From: DATHTK01 sp035463295 | Lineage (GTDB): Bacteria > Actinomycetota > Rubrobacteria > Rubrobacterales > Rubrobacteraceae | DNA: 62,742 nt | Reading direction: 5' to 3' | Assembly: GCA_035463295.1 (NCBI GenBank) | Contig: DATHTK010000103.1 | Span: forward strand, 1 to 62,742 | Part shown: positions 39,498-49,261 of the stretch, in pieces | Position numbering within the stretch: position 1 is the stretch's first letter | How the letters are laid out: every line of letters begins with the position of its first letter | Position numbers and translations under genes: made by a program | Notes under the pieces: model-generated | The model's database searches: none | What the model was told of the DNA's origin: nothing | Seen by the model: the letters and a program-made list of their open reading frames with translations, nothing else

Positions 39498-40523
39498 TCA
39501 GGCGGCCTGGTTCTCCATGTCCTCGGAGTAGCTGCCGGAGCGGGCGGCGCTGTTCATCTTCGCGCGGTGGTAGAAGGCCTTCTGGGCCGCCTCGACGTTG
39601 TTCGTGTCTCCGCCCCAGATCTCCATCGGCTGCCCTTGCAGGGCACGCGCGTAGGAGAAGGAGAGCTCCCATGGGAGACCCTCGTACATCGAGTTCATGG
39701 CGTTGAGGTGGGCGGTCGCCTGCCGGTCACTCTGTCCGCCGGAGAGGAATACGATGCCCGGCACCGCGGCCGGCACGGTTCGCAGGAGGCACTCGACGGT
39801 GGCCTGGGCGACCTCCTCGACGCCGGCCTGCGTATTCGACTCCTTGCCGGAGATGACCATGTTCGGCTTGAGGAGCATCCCCGAGAACTCGACGCCGTGC
39901 TCGAAGAGCTCATCGAAGGTGGAGTGCAGCGTCCACTCGGTCGCCTGGTAGCACTGCTCGATCGAGTGGTCGCCGTCTATGAGGACCTCTGGCTCGACGA
40001 TTGGGACGAGGTCGTGATCCTGGGCGAACGCCGCGTACAGGGCGAGCGCCTCGGCGTTGGCCTCGATGCAGCTCCTGGTCGGGATACCCTCACCGATGGT
40101 GATGACAGCCCGCCACTTGGTAAAGCGCGCCCCGAGCTCCTTGTACTCCGGGAGTCGGTCGGCGAGCCCGTCGAGCCCCTGGGTGAACTTTTCGTTTGGA
40201 GACAGGGGCATGCTCACGGTGGACTTGTCGACCTTGATGCCGGGGATCACCCCGTTGTCCTGGAGGACCTGCGCCAGCGGCCGGCCGTCGGAGGCCTTCT
40301 GGCGGATGGTCTCGTCGAAGAGGATCACACCGGAGAGGAACTCCCCGATGCCTTCGGTCGTGAAGAGCATCTCCCGGTACCGGCGTCGGCTCTCCTCGTC
40401 CGACTCGATGCCGAAAGCCTCGAATCGCTTGCCTATAGTGCCGAAGCTCTCGTCGGCGGCGAGGATGCCCTTGCCCGGCGCGACGAGCTCCCGGGCGGTC
40501 CTCTCCAACTCTTGTATGTTCAC
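39498..40523 (-). CDS. Class I fructose-bisphosphate aldolase, 341 aa
   Basis: Schiff-base aldolase of the animal/plant-like class I type, cutting fructose 1,6-bisphosphate into DHAP and glyceraldehyde 3-phosphate. GKGILAADESFGTIGKRF at the start, GVIPGIKVDK, LVPIVEPEVL and LLKPNMVI (the Schiff-base Lys), then GIVFLSGGQSD are family hallmarks. C-terminus lacks the long tail of eukaryotic enzymes. A good ribosome site (GAAAGGAGC) precedes ATG. No glycolytic neighbour is seen. Confidence 0.95.
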   Translation of the reverse strand: MNIQELERTARELVAPGKGILAADESFGTIGKRFEAFGIESDEESRRRYREMLFTTEGIGEFLSGVILFDETIRQKASDGRPLAQVLQDNGVIPGIKVDKSTVSMPLSPNEKFTQGLDGLADRLPEYKELGARFTKWRAVITIGEGIPTRSCIEANAEALALYAAFAQDHDLVPIVEPEVLIDGDHSIEQCYQATEWTLHSTFDELFEHGVEFSGMLLKPNMVISGKESNTQAGVEEVAQATVECLLRTVPAAVPGIVFLSGGQSDRQATAHLNAMNSMYEGLPWELSFSYARALQGQPMEIWGGDTNNVEAAQKAFYHRAKMNSAARSGSYSEDMENQAA

Positions 40524-40604
40524 CCTGCGCTCCTTTCTTCAGATCGTGGCAAGGGCCCCGAACCGCGGCCCGGAGCCCTCCAGGTGTTCGGTTTTGACGG
40601 TCCT

Positions 40605-40748
40605 CTAGGCCCTTACCAGCTCGCGCTCTTCGTCGGCCTTCGCTTTCTCGGCCCTCTTGGCCTGCTCCTTGCGGCGCCGGCGCTCCTCGCTTTCACGCTG
40701 TCTGCGGGCTTCCTGCTCCATCCGGTACTCCCTGTTGGAGTAGCACAC
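40605..40748 (-). CDS. Small highly charged protein, 47 aa
   Basis: GTG 40748 is preceded by AAAGGAG eight bases away. The product begins VCYSNREYRMEQEARRQRES and then is a continuous Arg/Lys/Glu helix ending in EERELVRA. It is a predicted long single helix with no hydrophobic face. Codon use fits. I know no function. It lies upstream of the aldolase gene on the same strand, with an 80-bp gap. Confidence 0.6.
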   Translation of the reverse strand: MCYSNREYRMEQEARRQRESEERRRRKEQAKRAEKAKADEERELVRA

Positions 40749-41056
40749 GACGGGGTCTCCTTTCGTGCCTTCCCTCTCTACGAAATCTTAGTACCCATCC
40801 CACCATCGGGCAAACCTTGGTGAGGAGACCGGGCGGCGGCCCACGAGCGGTTCTATCCGAAGAAGAGCTGTGAAGCGTATGTGAGCGAGATGAGAAAGCC
40901 CATAGAACACCGGCTCTGGAAATGGGGACAGCCCCAGTTGGACCATGGCTACGCAGGGCGTGCAGCCCGGAGTCCGAGGACCGACCACTCGATGTGTTAC
41001 GTTCTGGGGACGAGGGTATCCAATAAGCACCGTCTCACACGGTGGGAGGAGATCCG
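40749..41056. other. Intergenic stretch, no gene seen
   Basis: About 300 bases between the small charged protein and the DUF255 gene. The open frames present overlap each other and have no ribosome sites. GGGAGGAGATCCG at its right end is the ribosome site of the next gene. Confidence 0.5.
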
Positions 41057-43147
41057 ATGGCGAACAGGCTGGCTAACGAGACGAGCCCGTACCTCTTGCA
41101 GCACAAAGACAACCCCGTGGACTGGCACCCGTGGGGCGAGGAGGCGCTGGGGAAGGCGCGCGGGGAGGACAAACCCGTCCTGCTCTCCGTCGGCTACTCG
41201 GCCTGCCACTGGTGCCACGTCATGGAGCGCGAGTCCTTTGAAGACGAGCAGACGGCGCGGATCATGAACGAGCACTTCGTCAACATCAAAGTAGACCGCG
41301 AGGAGCGGCCGGATATAGACTCGATCTATATGACCGCCGTCCAGGCGCTTACTCGCCACGGCGGCTGGCCGATGACGGTCTTTCTCACCCCCGACGGAGC
41401 CCCGTTCTACGGGGGCACCTACTTCCCGCCCGTGCCCCGTGGCGGCCTGCCCTCTTTCCAGCAGGTCCTTCTGAGCCTCGCCGACGCCTATACGACGCGC
41501 CGCGACGAGGTCTTGCAGAGCGCCGAGAGCGTCCGCGAGTACCTCCGGGCCACCACCGGCGCCGCCATGCCCGAGGCGGAATCCTCGGGGACGAAGCTCC
41601 TCGACGCGGCCGCCGCCTCCCTCCTCTCACAGCTCGATCGCTCCTTCGGCGGCTTCGGGGGGGCGCCAAAGTTCCCGCAGACGATGAACCTGGAGGTGCT
41701 TCTGCGCCACCACCACCGCACCGGAGACGGGGGTGCCCTCTCTGGCGTCGAGCTGACCCTGCGCGCGATGGCGAACGGCGGGATATACGATCAGCTCGGC
41801 GGGGGCTTCGCCCGTTACTCGGTAGACGCCCACTGGCTCGTGCCGCACTTCGAGAAGATGCTCTACGACAACGCCCTCCTGAGCCGCCTGTACCTGGAGA
41901 CGTATCAGGCGACAGCGGATCCCTTCTACCGGCGCATCGCCGAGGAGACCCTCGACTACGTCCTGCGCGACATGACGAGTCCCGAGGGGGGCTTCTACTC
42001 CGCCGAGGACGCGGACTCCGAGGGGGAAGAGGGCAAGTTCTATGTATGGACGCCGGCGGAGATCGAGGGCGCTCTCGGGGACCGCGACGAGGCGAAGCTG
42101 GCGATGCGCTACTGGGGCGTCACAGAGAGGGGCAACTTCGAGGGGAAGAACATCCTGCACGTCCAGCGGGCGCCGGAGACTGTCGCCGCGGAGTTCGAGA
42201 TCTCACCCGAGGAGCTCCGGGAGCGTATCGTCGAGGTCCGCTCGAAGCTCTTCGCCGCGCGCGAGGAGCGGGTTCGACCCGGCCGCGACGAGAAGGTTCT
42301 CGCCGCGTGGAACGGCCTGATGCTCCGCTCTTTCGCGCTCGCCGCCCGCGTTACGGGCCGCGAGGACTATCGGGAAGCCGCTGAGAAGAACGCCGGCTTC
42401 CTGCTGGAGAAGCTGCTCGACGGGGGGCGCCTGAGGCGCTCGTACAAGGACGGGCGCGCCCGCTTCAACGGTTACCTCGAGGACTACGCGATGGTCGCCG
42501 ACGGCCTCGTCGCGCTCTACGAGGCGACATTCGAGACGCGCTGGCTCGTCGTGGCCGGCGACCTGTGCGACGCGATCCTCGAACTCTTCTGGGACGAGGG
42601 GCAGAGGGGCTTCTACGACACGCCCGCCGACCACGAGGAGCTCGTTACCCGCCCGCGCGACGTCTACGACAGCGCCGCCCCGTCGGGCACCTCCGTCGCC
42701 ACCGACGTTCTGCTCCGGCTCTCGCTCCTCCTGGACCGGAACGACCACCGCGCCCGCGCCGAGGCCGTTCTCGACTCTTTGGGCGGCGGCATGGAGAAGC
42801 TGCCCGGCGCTTTCGGCCGCCTTCTCGCCGCGCTGGACTTCCACGCCTCCCGGCCCCGTGAGGTCGCCGTAGTGGGAGACCCGGACTCCCCCGACACGCG
42901 AGCCCTCGTAGACGCCGTTTTCGCGCGCTACCTGCCGAACAAGGTCGTCGCGGGCCGCGCCCCGCAAGACGAGGCGGCGACGAGCCTCATCCCGCTCCTC
43001 GCCGACCGCCCCACGCGCGACGGCCGGGCGACCGCTTACGTCTGCGAGGGCTACGTCTGCCAGAGCCCGACGACGGACCCGGAGGAACTGGCCGGTCAGC
43101 TGGTCCGCAAGGGGGCGGGCGGTGCTCCCGGCGCGGCTACTCCTTGA
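41057..43147 (+). CDS. DUF255 thioredoxin-domain / glycosidase-like protein (YyaL type), 696 aa
   Basis: Residues 1-165 are a thioredoxin-like DUF255 domain: NRLANETSPYLLQHKDNPVD, GYSACHWCHVMERESFED (CxxC), HGGWPMTVFLTPD. The rest forms an alpha/alpha barrel of the six-hairpin glycosidase kind (GGIYDQLGGGFARYSVDAHW, LAAWNGLMLRSFALAARVTG). Such proteins are found across bacteria and in animals (SPATA20). The role is unknown. Full length and intact. ATG 41057 has GGGAGGAG upstream. Confidence 0.9.
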   Translation: MANRLANETSPYLLQHKDNPVDWHPWGEEALGKARGEDKPVLLSVGYSACHWCHVMERESFEDEQTARIMNEHFVNIKVDREERPDIDSIYMTAVQALTRHGGWPMTVFLTPDGAPFYGGTYFPPVPRGGLPSFQQVLLSLADAYTTRRDEVLQSAESVREYLRATTGAAMPEAESSGTKLLDAAAASLLSQLDRSFGGFGGAPKFPQTMNLEVLLRHHHRTGDGGALSGVELTLRAMANGGIYDQLGGGFARYSVDAHWLVPHFEKMLYDNALLSRLYLETYQATADPFYRRIAEETLDYVLRDMTSPEGGFYSAEDADSEGEEGKFYVWTPAEIEGALGDRDEAKLAMRYWGVTERGNFEGKNILHVQRAPETVAAEFEISPEELRERIVEVRSKLFAAREERVRPGRDEKVLAAWNGLMLRSFALAARVTGREDYREAAEKNAGFLLEKLLDGGRLRRSYKDGRARFNGYLEDYAMVADGLVALYEATFETRWLVVAGDLCDAILELFWDEGQRGFYDTPADHEELVTRPRDVYDSAAPSGTSVATDVLLRLSLLLDRNDHRARAEAVLDSLGGGMEKLPGAFGRLLAALDFHASRPREVAVVGDPDSPDTRALVDAVFARYLPNKVVAGRAPQDEAATSLIPLLADRPTRDGRATAYVCEGYVCQSPTTDPEELAGQLVRKGAGGAPGAATP

Positions 43148-43215
43148 GCGGGCTGCGCTGGCCCGCGTTGTCGAAGATAGAGCCACCCAGGAGAACGACG
43201 CGGCTCACGGCCGGA

Positions 43216-43893
43216 TCACCCCAGCTCGTTCGCGAGCTCGGTCAGAGTACGTACTGCCACGTCGGGCGGCGAACCGAGTGTGTCGAAAAGACCTCCCGCG
43301 CGATCCACCCACGCGGCCCGCATGCCGGCGGATTCCGCCCCGACCACGTCGAACGGGTTCGAGGAGACGAGCCGGACCTCGCCGATGGGCCGTCCCATCC
43401 GGCGCGCGGCGTGCCGGTACGCCTTTGGGGAGGGCTTGTAGGCTCGGACCTCATCGACGCTGATCACCTCGGAAAAATACGAACGGAGGGCCGTCGCCTC
43501 CAGGAGCGCGTCGAGCATGCGCGGCGAACCGTTTGAGAAGACCGCCATCGCGAATCCCGCCTCTCGTAGCCGCATGAGGCCGGACTCGGCGTCGGGGAAG
43601 CGCTCCAGGTCGTCGTAGCGCGCCATAAGGGCGTCTCGCCGTTCTGCATCGAGTCCCCCTGCCGCGAGCTCCGCCGCCAGCGCGTAGTCCAGGGCCTTGC
43701 GCGTCACCATCTCGAAGTCCTCGTAGCGTTCCATCGCCGTGAGGCGGAAGGTGTACTCGAGCTGCCTGCGGCGCCATTCGCGGGCGACACTCGCTGCTTT
43801 GTCCGGGACGAGGCGTTCGAGCTCCGCCTCGATGCCGAGCGGGTTCACCAGCGTACCGTACACGTCGAAGGCCAGGGCCTCTCGTTCGGACAC
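43216..43893 (-). CDS. HAD hydrolase, haloacid dehalogenase type II, 225 aa
   Basis: Motif I LAFDVYGTLVNPLG with the nucleophile Asp at residue 9, motif II AVFSNGSPRMLDALL, Lys in YKPSPKAYRHAA and motif IV RLVSSNPFDVVGAESAGM. The layout is that of L-2-haloacid dehalogenases; true substrate uncertain because many family members act on phosphates. GTG 43893 is preceded by AAAGGAGGGG. Convergent with the DUF255 gene. Confidence 0.88.
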   Translation of the reverse strand: MSEREALAFDVYGTLVNPLGIEAELERLVPDKAASVAREWRRRQLEYTFRLTAMERYEDFEMVTRKALDYALAAELAAGGLDAERRDALMARYDDLERFPDAESGLMRLREAGFAMAVFSNGSPRMLDALLEATALRSYFSEVISVDEVRAYKPSPKAYRHAARRMGRPIGEVRLVSSNPFDVVGAESAGMRAAWVDRAGGLFDTLGSPPDVAVRTLTELANELG

Positions 43894-43991
43894 CTCGCCC
43901 CTCCTTTCGTTTGAGCCGTCCGGGGATGGCGCGGGCTGCGAGTTTATAGGAGTATGGGGGCGGGAGAGAGCCGGACGCAAGGAGGAGAGGA

Positions 43992-45119
43992 ATGCCGCGG
44001 GAGCACGTCATCAGCATCGATCCGTCCAGGCCGCTCGCGGAGGAGCCCGGAACGGGGCAAAACCGCTGGCACGAGGCGGTAGAGCCGGTGGTGGAGGTGG
44101 ACCCGGGCGACACCGTCGTCTACGAGACGCGCGACGCCTTCGACGCGCAGCTGGGTCCGGAGTCCACGGCCGAGGACGTGGGGAACCTGGATCTCGGTCC
44201 CGTCCACCCCCTCACGGGGCCGGTCTTCGTCAAGGGAGCGGAGCCGGGGGACCTCCTCGAGGTCAGGCTAGTTGCCATAGAGGCAGATCCCTGGGACCAG
44301 TGGGGTTACACAGTCGAAGTGCCGGGCTTCGGCTTTCTTCGTGACGAGTTCCCGGACCCGTACATCGCCCACTGGCGTCTGCACGGCAACGAGTACGCGG
44401 AGTCCGAGCAGATCCCCGGGGTCCGCATCCGCTGTAACCCGCACCCCGGCACCCTGGGGGTCGCCCCGAGCGCCGAGCTGCGCCGGCGCGCCGCCGAAAG
44501 AGAGGCCGAGCTCGCCGAGCGCGGCGGCTTCGCCCTGCCCCCCGACCCGAGCGGCGCCGTACCGTCCGGGGACCCGATCGCCGGTGAGGCGCTGCGGACG
44601 ATACCTCCGCGAGAGACCGCCGGGAACATAGATATAAAGCAGATCTCCCCGGGGACTACCGTTCTCCTGCCCGTCTATACCGAAGGTGGCCTCGTCTCGA
44701 CCGGGGACGTGCACTACGCCCAGGGCGACTGCGAGGCGTGCGGCACGGCGATAGAGATACGCTCGCGCGTGCACCTGAGCTTCGGCATCCGCAAAGGCGA
44801 GGCCGAGCGGCGCGGCATCCAGGACCTGCAGTACTTCCGGGACGACTACTTCTCCCGGCCCGAGCTCGCCGTCCCGCGCCGATTCTTCGCCACCACGGGC
44901 ATCAGCGTCCGCAGGGACGGCACCAACGAGAGCGAGGACCTCAGCCTCTCGGCCAGGAACGCGCTCCTGAACATGATCGACCACCTCCAAACGAGGGGCT
45001 TCGACCGCCAGCAGGCCTACGCCCTGTGCAGCGTCGCCGTGGACCTGCGCATCAGCCAGACGGTGGACGTGCCGAACCTGCTCGTGAGCGCCCTTCTCCC
45101 CCTCGACATCTTTATGTAA
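43992..45119 (+). CDS. Acetamidase/formamidase family protein, 375 aa
   Basis: FmdA/AmdA family amide hydrolase. Recognised by VDPGDTVVYETRDAFDAQL, VHPLTGPVFVKGAEPGDLLE, ETAGNIDIKQISPGTTVLLP and GDVHYAQGDCEACGTAIEI, in the usual order. Probably releases ammonia from short amides; the specific substrate cannot be told. Strong AAGGAGGAGAGG before ATG. It is divergent from the HAD gene. Confidence 0.9.
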   Translation: MPREHVISIDPSRPLAEEPGTGQNRWHEAVEPVVEVDPGDTVVYETRDAFDAQLGPESTAEDVGNLDLGPVHPLTGPVFVKGAEPGDLLEVRLVAIEADPWDQWGYTVEVPGFGFLRDEFPDPYIAHWRLHGNEYAESEQIPGVRIRCNPHPGTLGVAPSAELRRRAAEREAELAERGGFALPPDPSGAVPSGDPIAGEALRTIPPRETAGNIDIKQISPGTTVLLPVYTEGGLVSTGDVHYAQGDCEACGTAIEIRSRVHLSFGIRKGEAERRGIQDLQYFRDDYFSRPELAVPRRFFATTGISVRRDGTNESEDLSLSARNALLNMIDHLQTRGFDRQQAYALCSVAVDLRISQTVDVPNLLVSALLPLDIFM

Positions 45120-45161
45120 TCGGGTACCCCGGTCTGTCGGGGCAGGCCGGGCCGGATGGCG

Positions 45162-46181
45162 CTACTCCCTTGACGCCCGGGAAGGCGATCCATCCCCGGC
45201 GCGGCGGACGAGGAGGGCCGTGCGGCGGAAGCCGGCGACCTCGACCTCGGTTCCCGGGGGGAATACCTCTCCGGCTCTCTCGGGGAGGGCGCTCCACAGC
45301 TCGCCGTGGACGAAGACCGTACCCCCGGAGGGACCCTCGACCGCCCTTCTCACCACCCCGACCTCCCCGATCATGCCCTCCTTGCCCGTGCTCACCCGCC
45401 AGCGGCTGGTTCTTATCACGGTGAACAGGAGGCCCGCAGCGGCGACCACCGCGAGGAGGGCCGGGACTACCACGGCGTAGAGTGGGATCCCGAAGCGCTC
45501 CCTGAAGGTCGGGCTCTTGGAGACGAGCGCCGCGCCCGCCGTCTCCACGACTATCCCCTTCGGCTCCACCCGCTCCCCGTCAGCCGCTTCGAGGACCGCC
45601 TCGAGTTCCGGCTCGACGTGCTCGACCACCCCGATCTCGAGCGCCTCCCCGGCGTTCGCCGAAGCCGCCTCGCGGACGGCGCTCTCCGCCCACTCCTCGT
45701 TGCGGCCGTGCGCTTCGGCGAGCGCCGTTATGAGGGAGGCGGCGTCGTTGGTGATCTTCTCGCCCAGGACGCCGGGGAGATCCCGGCCAAACAGGTCTAC
45801 CGGCGTAGCCGCCCCGATCGTGGTCTGCGGCGCCATCGCCGCCACGTCGCTCGCCATCACGATAAAGGTTCCCGCGCTCGCCGCCCGTGCTCCCTGCGGG
45901 CTGACGTAGGCGAAGACCGGCAGGCTCTCCGCGTTGCTCTGCGCTTCGACTATCGCCTGGGTGTTGTTCAGGCGCCCGCCCGGCGTGTCGATCTCTATTA
46001 CCACCGCCCGCGCGTCCGCCTCTTCGGCCTCGGAGATCACCCGCGTAAGGTATCCGGCCGCCCGCCCGTTTACCTCTCCGTCCAGCCGGGCGACGTGTAC
46101 CTCGCCGTCTCCACCCTCGCGCGCCGCGCAGCCCCACACTGCGAGCACCGTGCAGAGGATGAGGACAATAGAACGCTTCAT
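45162..46181 (-). CDS. NfeD-type membrane serine protease, 339 aa
   Basis: Lipoprotein-like start (ILCTVLAVWGCAA). Residues 28-210 are a ClpP-class protease domain: VVIEIDTPGGRLNNTQAI, PVFAYVSPQGARAASAGTFI with the Ser nucleophile, and MAPQTTIGAATPVDLFG. Two or three spans (VVVPALLAVVAAAGLLFTVI) follow. A C-terminal beta domain (GMIGEVGVVRRAVEG, GTEVEVAGFRRTALLVR) is the NfeD OB-like module. Usually linked with a stomatin partner (SPFH), which is not seen nearby. Confidence 0.88.
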   Translation of the reverse strand: MKRSIVLILCTVLAVWGCAAREGGDGEVHVARLDGEVNGRAAGYLTRVISEAEEADARAVVIEIDTPGGRLNNTQAIVEAQSNAESLPVFAYVSPQGARAASAGTFIVMASDVAAMAPQTTIGAATPVDLFGRDLPGVLGEKITNDAASLITALAEAHGRNEEWAESAVREAASANAGEALEIGVVEHVEPELEAVLEAADGERVEPKGIVVETAGAALVSKSPTFRERFGIPLYAVVVPALLAVVAAAGLLFTVIRTSRWRVSTGKEGMIGEVGVVRRAVEGPSGGTVFVHGELWSALPERAGEVFPPGTEVEVAGFRRTALLVRRAGDGSPSRASRE

Positions 46182-46239
46182 ACCAAGAACGATTCTACTA
46201 CCGGATGCGAGGGGGAACCCCTGCGGGGAGCGTCCGTCT

Positions 46240-47463
46240 CTAGAGGCGCTCGAGCGCCGCTTCGAGGTCGGAGATCACGTCCTCCGGGTGCTCGATGCCG
46301 ACGGAGAGGCGGATCAGGTTCTCCTTTACACCGAGCCTCTCCCGGCGCGAGGGCGAGAGCTCGCGGTGAGAGGAGGTCGCCGGGTGTATGGCCAGGGTGT
46401 AGATGTCCCCCAGAGACGGGGCCTTGACGCACAGCTCGAGCGAGTTCAAGAACGAGAACGTCGCCTCGCGTTCCTCGGCGGGGTCGGCGCTCAGCTCGAA
46501 GGCGACGAGACCGCCCGTATCCGCGAGCACGCGTCTGGTGACCTCGGCGTCCGGGTGTCCGCCGAGGGCGGGATGGTGCACGCGGGCGACCTTCGGGTGG
46601 GAGACGAGGCGGGAGGAGATCTCGCGTGCGTTCTCGCACTGTCGGGACATGCGCAGGGCCAGGGTCTTGAGGCCGCGGTGGGCGAGCCAGGCCTCGAAGG
46701 GGCCCAGGGTCCCGCCGACGAGCTTGCGAACCTGCTCGGCCGCCCCGTCGTAGGGAGGACCGGTGACTACCGCACCGGCCGTCAGGTCGCCGTGGCCGGA
46801 GAGGTACTTGGTTGCGCTGTACACGACGATGTCGGCGCCGAGCTCGAGGGGGCGCTGGAGGTAGGGGGTCCCGAAGGTGTTGTCCACCACGAGAGCGGCT
46901 CCGCTCGCGCGGGTTATCCCGGCGATGGCGGGCACGTCTGCGACCCGCAGGAGGGGGTTCGAGATCGTCTCGATAACGACGGCGCGAGGCTGAAGCTGCG
47001 CCACCCTCTTCTCCACGGCTTCGAGGTCGTAGGCGTCGACGAAGCGGACCTCGACGTCGTACTGGCCGAAGACCTGGACCAGCAGCGTCGCCGTCGAGCC
47101 GTAGAGCTGCTCCGCCGCCAGCACCGTGGCCCCCGGTCCTAGCTCCGCGGCGGCCAGCGCGGCGTGCATCGCCGCCATCCCCGACCCGAAGGCGAGCGCC
47201 CGAGCACCCTCCCCCTCGAGGGTCGCCAGTGCCTCCTCGAAGGCGCGCACGGTCGGGTTGTCGTAGCGGGCGTAGCTGTAGCCGGCCTCCTCGCCGCCGA
47301 GGACCCGGTCCGTCGTCTCGATGTCCCCGTGAGAGAAGGTCGTGGAGGCGTAGATGGGGGTCGAGATCGGGAAGTACTCCCCGTTTTCGCGCTCGCTGCT
47401 TCGCCCGGAGCGGCGCTCGCCGGAGTGGACCGCGCGCGTCTCGAAACGTCTCGGATGCTCCAT
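46240..47463 (-). CDS. Cys/Met metabolism PLP-dependent enzyme, 407 aa
   Basis: Transsulphuration-family enzyme. N-term RAVHSGE, the YSYARYDNPTVRAFEEALA loop, LVVDNTFGTPYLQRPL, the PLP Lys in VYSATKYLSGHGD, and RLSVGIEHPEDVISDLEAAL are standard. Cystathionine gamma-synthase, gamma-lyase or O-acetylhomoserine sulphhydrylase cannot be told apart here. ATG 47463 has a short leader; TATAGT lies ten bases upstream. Confidence 0.9.
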   Translation of the reverse strand: MEHPRRFETRAVHSGERRSGRSSERENGEYFPISTPIYASTTFSHGDIETTDRVLGGEEAGYSYARYDNPTVRAFEEALATLEGEGARALAFGSGMAAMHAALAAAELGPGATVLAAEQLYGSTATLLVQVFGQYDVEVRFVDAYDLEAVEKRVAQLQPRAVVIETISNPLLRVADVPAIAGITRASGAALVVDNTFGTPYLQRPLELGADIVVYSATKYLSGHGDLTAGAVVTGPPYDGAAEQVRKLVGGTLGPFEAWLAHRGLKTLALRMSRQCENAREISSRLVSHPKVARVHHPALGGHPDAEVTRRVLADTGGLVAFELSADPAEEREATFSFLNSLELCVKAPSLGDIYTLAIHPATSSHRELSPSRRERLGVKENLIRLSVGIEHPEDVISDLEAALERL

Positions 47464-47503
47464 CGGAACCTATACTATAAGAGCGGACGCGCTTTTACAG
47501 GGC

Positions 47504-48973
47504 CTATCTCTTCCAGAACGCCGGGGAGAGCAGCGCCAGGGCCGTAAGGATCTCTAGCCGACCGAGGAGCATGCAGACGCTGAGCACCACGCGGCCGAAG
47601 GCGTTGACCACCTCGTAGCTCTCCGAAGCCCCGACCTGCCCTAGTCCGGGGCCGATCACGTTCAACGTGGCCGCCACCGCGGTCGCCGAACTGAGGGGCG
47701 TGAGGTCTTCCTGGGAGGCAACGAGTATCGTCGCCACCGCGAAGATGGCGAACCAGGCCAGGACGAGCCCGAGGATCGCCACCCGGGCGTCTTCTGACAG
47801 GAGGCGGCCACCCAGCTTCAGGGGAGTAACGGCCCGGGGGTGGATACCCCTGAACAGGTCCGCTACTACGGTCTTGAAGACGACGATCACCCGCACGACC
47901 TTTACCCCCCCCGCGGTGGAGCCCGCGCACCCTCCGATGAACATCAGGACGACCAGGGTGATCCTTGCCATCGTGTCCCACTGGTCGAAATCGGCGGTAA
48001 CGAAACCGGTCGTAGTGGTGATGCTGGTGACCGTGAAGACCGAGTCCCTGAATGCCCTTGCCCAGTCGTTTGCGTAGTCGCCCTCCAGGACCAGCACCGC
48101 CCACACCAGGAGGGTAGCGAATAGGAGTATGCCGAGGTAGGTCAGCAACTCCGGGTCCCGGAGCGCTCGGCTGACGTTTCGTCCGGTGTAGACGACGTAG
48201 TAGAGGGCGAAGGAGACCCCGCTCAGCGCCATGAACACGACGATCACCGCTTCTATGGCTACCGAGTCGTAGAAGCCCACCGAGGCGGTCCTGGGGTTGA
48301 ATCCTCCGGTGGCGATGGTCGTGAACGCGTGTAGCACCGCGTCGTAGAGGCTCATCCCCGCCACGAGCAGCGCGACTACTTGCGCGATCGTGAGGCTAAG
48401 ATAGACGGTAAGGAGCACCTTGGCGGTATCTGCGATGCGCGGGGTCAGCCTGGGCTGGCTTATGCCCGAGACCTCGGCCGAGAGCAGCCGCGCCGCCCCG
48501 AAGCCCACGACCGGCGCGACGCCCACGAACAGCACCACTATCCCTATCCCCCCCAGCCACTGGGTCATGCTTCGCCAGAAGAGGATAGAGGGCGTCTGGG
48601 CTTCGACTTCGGAGAGCAACGTCGCCCCCGTGGTGGTGAAGCCGCTCATCGACTCGAAGGTGGAGTCGATAGGACTGGAAAAGGTCCCCTCCAGGAGAAA
48701 GGGAGCTCCACCGAGCAGCGCGGCCAGTATCCAGGCGAACGTCACCGAGAGAAGCACGTCCTTGGGGTGCACGTAGCCTAGAGCTCGTTCGGAAGAGGGA
48801 CGTGTGAGCCAGAAGCCCAGGCCCCCCGCGGCGGTCATCGCCACCGACGGCATAAGGAAGCTCTCCCAGGAACCGTCGGCGTAGAGAAGGGAGACGGTCA
48901 GCGGGGCGAGGAGCGCCAGGCCCAGGGTCAGTACCATACCCGAGACGACCAGCGGTACGAACCGTCTCTCCAC
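47504..48973 (-). CDS. trkH: Potassium uptake protein TrkH, 489 aa
   Basis: Membrane subunit of the Trk/Ktr potassium system. The four pore loops are seen: SGFTTTGATLL, TIATGGFNPRT, TTTTGFVTADFD and NVIGPGLGQVG, each with the central Gly of the selectivity filter. GGCAGSTAGGVKVVRV is the conserved segment after loop 3. The cytoplasmic TrkA partner is not in the window. It is preceded by a small gene and a c-di-AMP riboswitch on the same strand. Confidence 0.95.
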   Translation of the reverse strand: MERRFVPLVVSGMVLTLGLALLAPLTVSLLYADGSWESFLMPSVAMTAAGGLGFWLTRPSSERALGYVHPKDVLLSVTFAWILAALLGGAPFLLEGTFSSPIDSTFESMSGFTTTGATLLSEVEAQTPSILFWRSMTQWLGGIGIVVLFVGVAPVVGFGAARLLSAEVSGISQPRLTPRIADTAKVLLTVYLSLTIAQVVALLVAGMSLYDAVLHAFTTIATGGFNPRTASVGFYDSVAIEAVIVVFMALSGVSFALYYVVYTGRNVSRALRDPELLTYLGILLFATLLVWAVLVLEGDYANDWARAFRDSVFTVTSITTTTGFVTADFDQWDTMARITLVVLMFIGGCAGSTAGGVKVVRVIVVFKTVVADLFRGIHPRAVTPLKLGGRLLSEDARVAILGLVLAWFAIFAVATILVASQEDLTPLSSATAVAATLNVIGPGLGQVGASESYEVVNAFGRVVLSVCMLLGRLEILTALALLSPAFWKR

Positions 48974-48984
48974 AGGAGAGCTTT

Positions 48985-49230
48985 CTATCCCCGGGGGTCC
49001 ACTTCGCTCTCCGAGGCGTATAGTCCCTCGACAACGCGCGCAAGCAGCGTTCTGGGAGCCGTGAATACCTTGATCTGACCTCTCGCGGAGACGACCGTAA
49101 CGCGTACTCGCTCGCGCCCGGGAGGCTGATGGCAGAGCTCGACCTTGCGCACCTTGTCCGGGTCCACATGGAACCCACCGCCCTCGTCGGAAGAGAACTG
49201 TTCCCAGAAACCTCCGTTGTTCGTCACCAC
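48985..49230 (-). CDS. Small unrecognised protein, 81 aa
   Basis: GTG 49230 follows GAGAGGGGTAAAG. Sequence: NGGFWEQFSSDEGGGFHVD then VRKVELCHQPPGRERVRVTV and QIKVFTAPRTLLARVVEGLY, likely a small alpha/beta domain. trkH starts 11 bp after its stop, so they form one transcript. No family is known to me. A role in potassium uptake is inferred from position only. Confidence 0.75.
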   Translation of the reverse strand: MVTNNGGFWEQFSSDEGGGFHVDPDKVRKVELCHQPPGRERVRVTVVSARGQIKVFTAPRTLLARVVEGLYASESEVDPRG

Positions 49231-49261
49231 TTTACCCCTCTCTCTTCTCGGGGCGCAGCGA

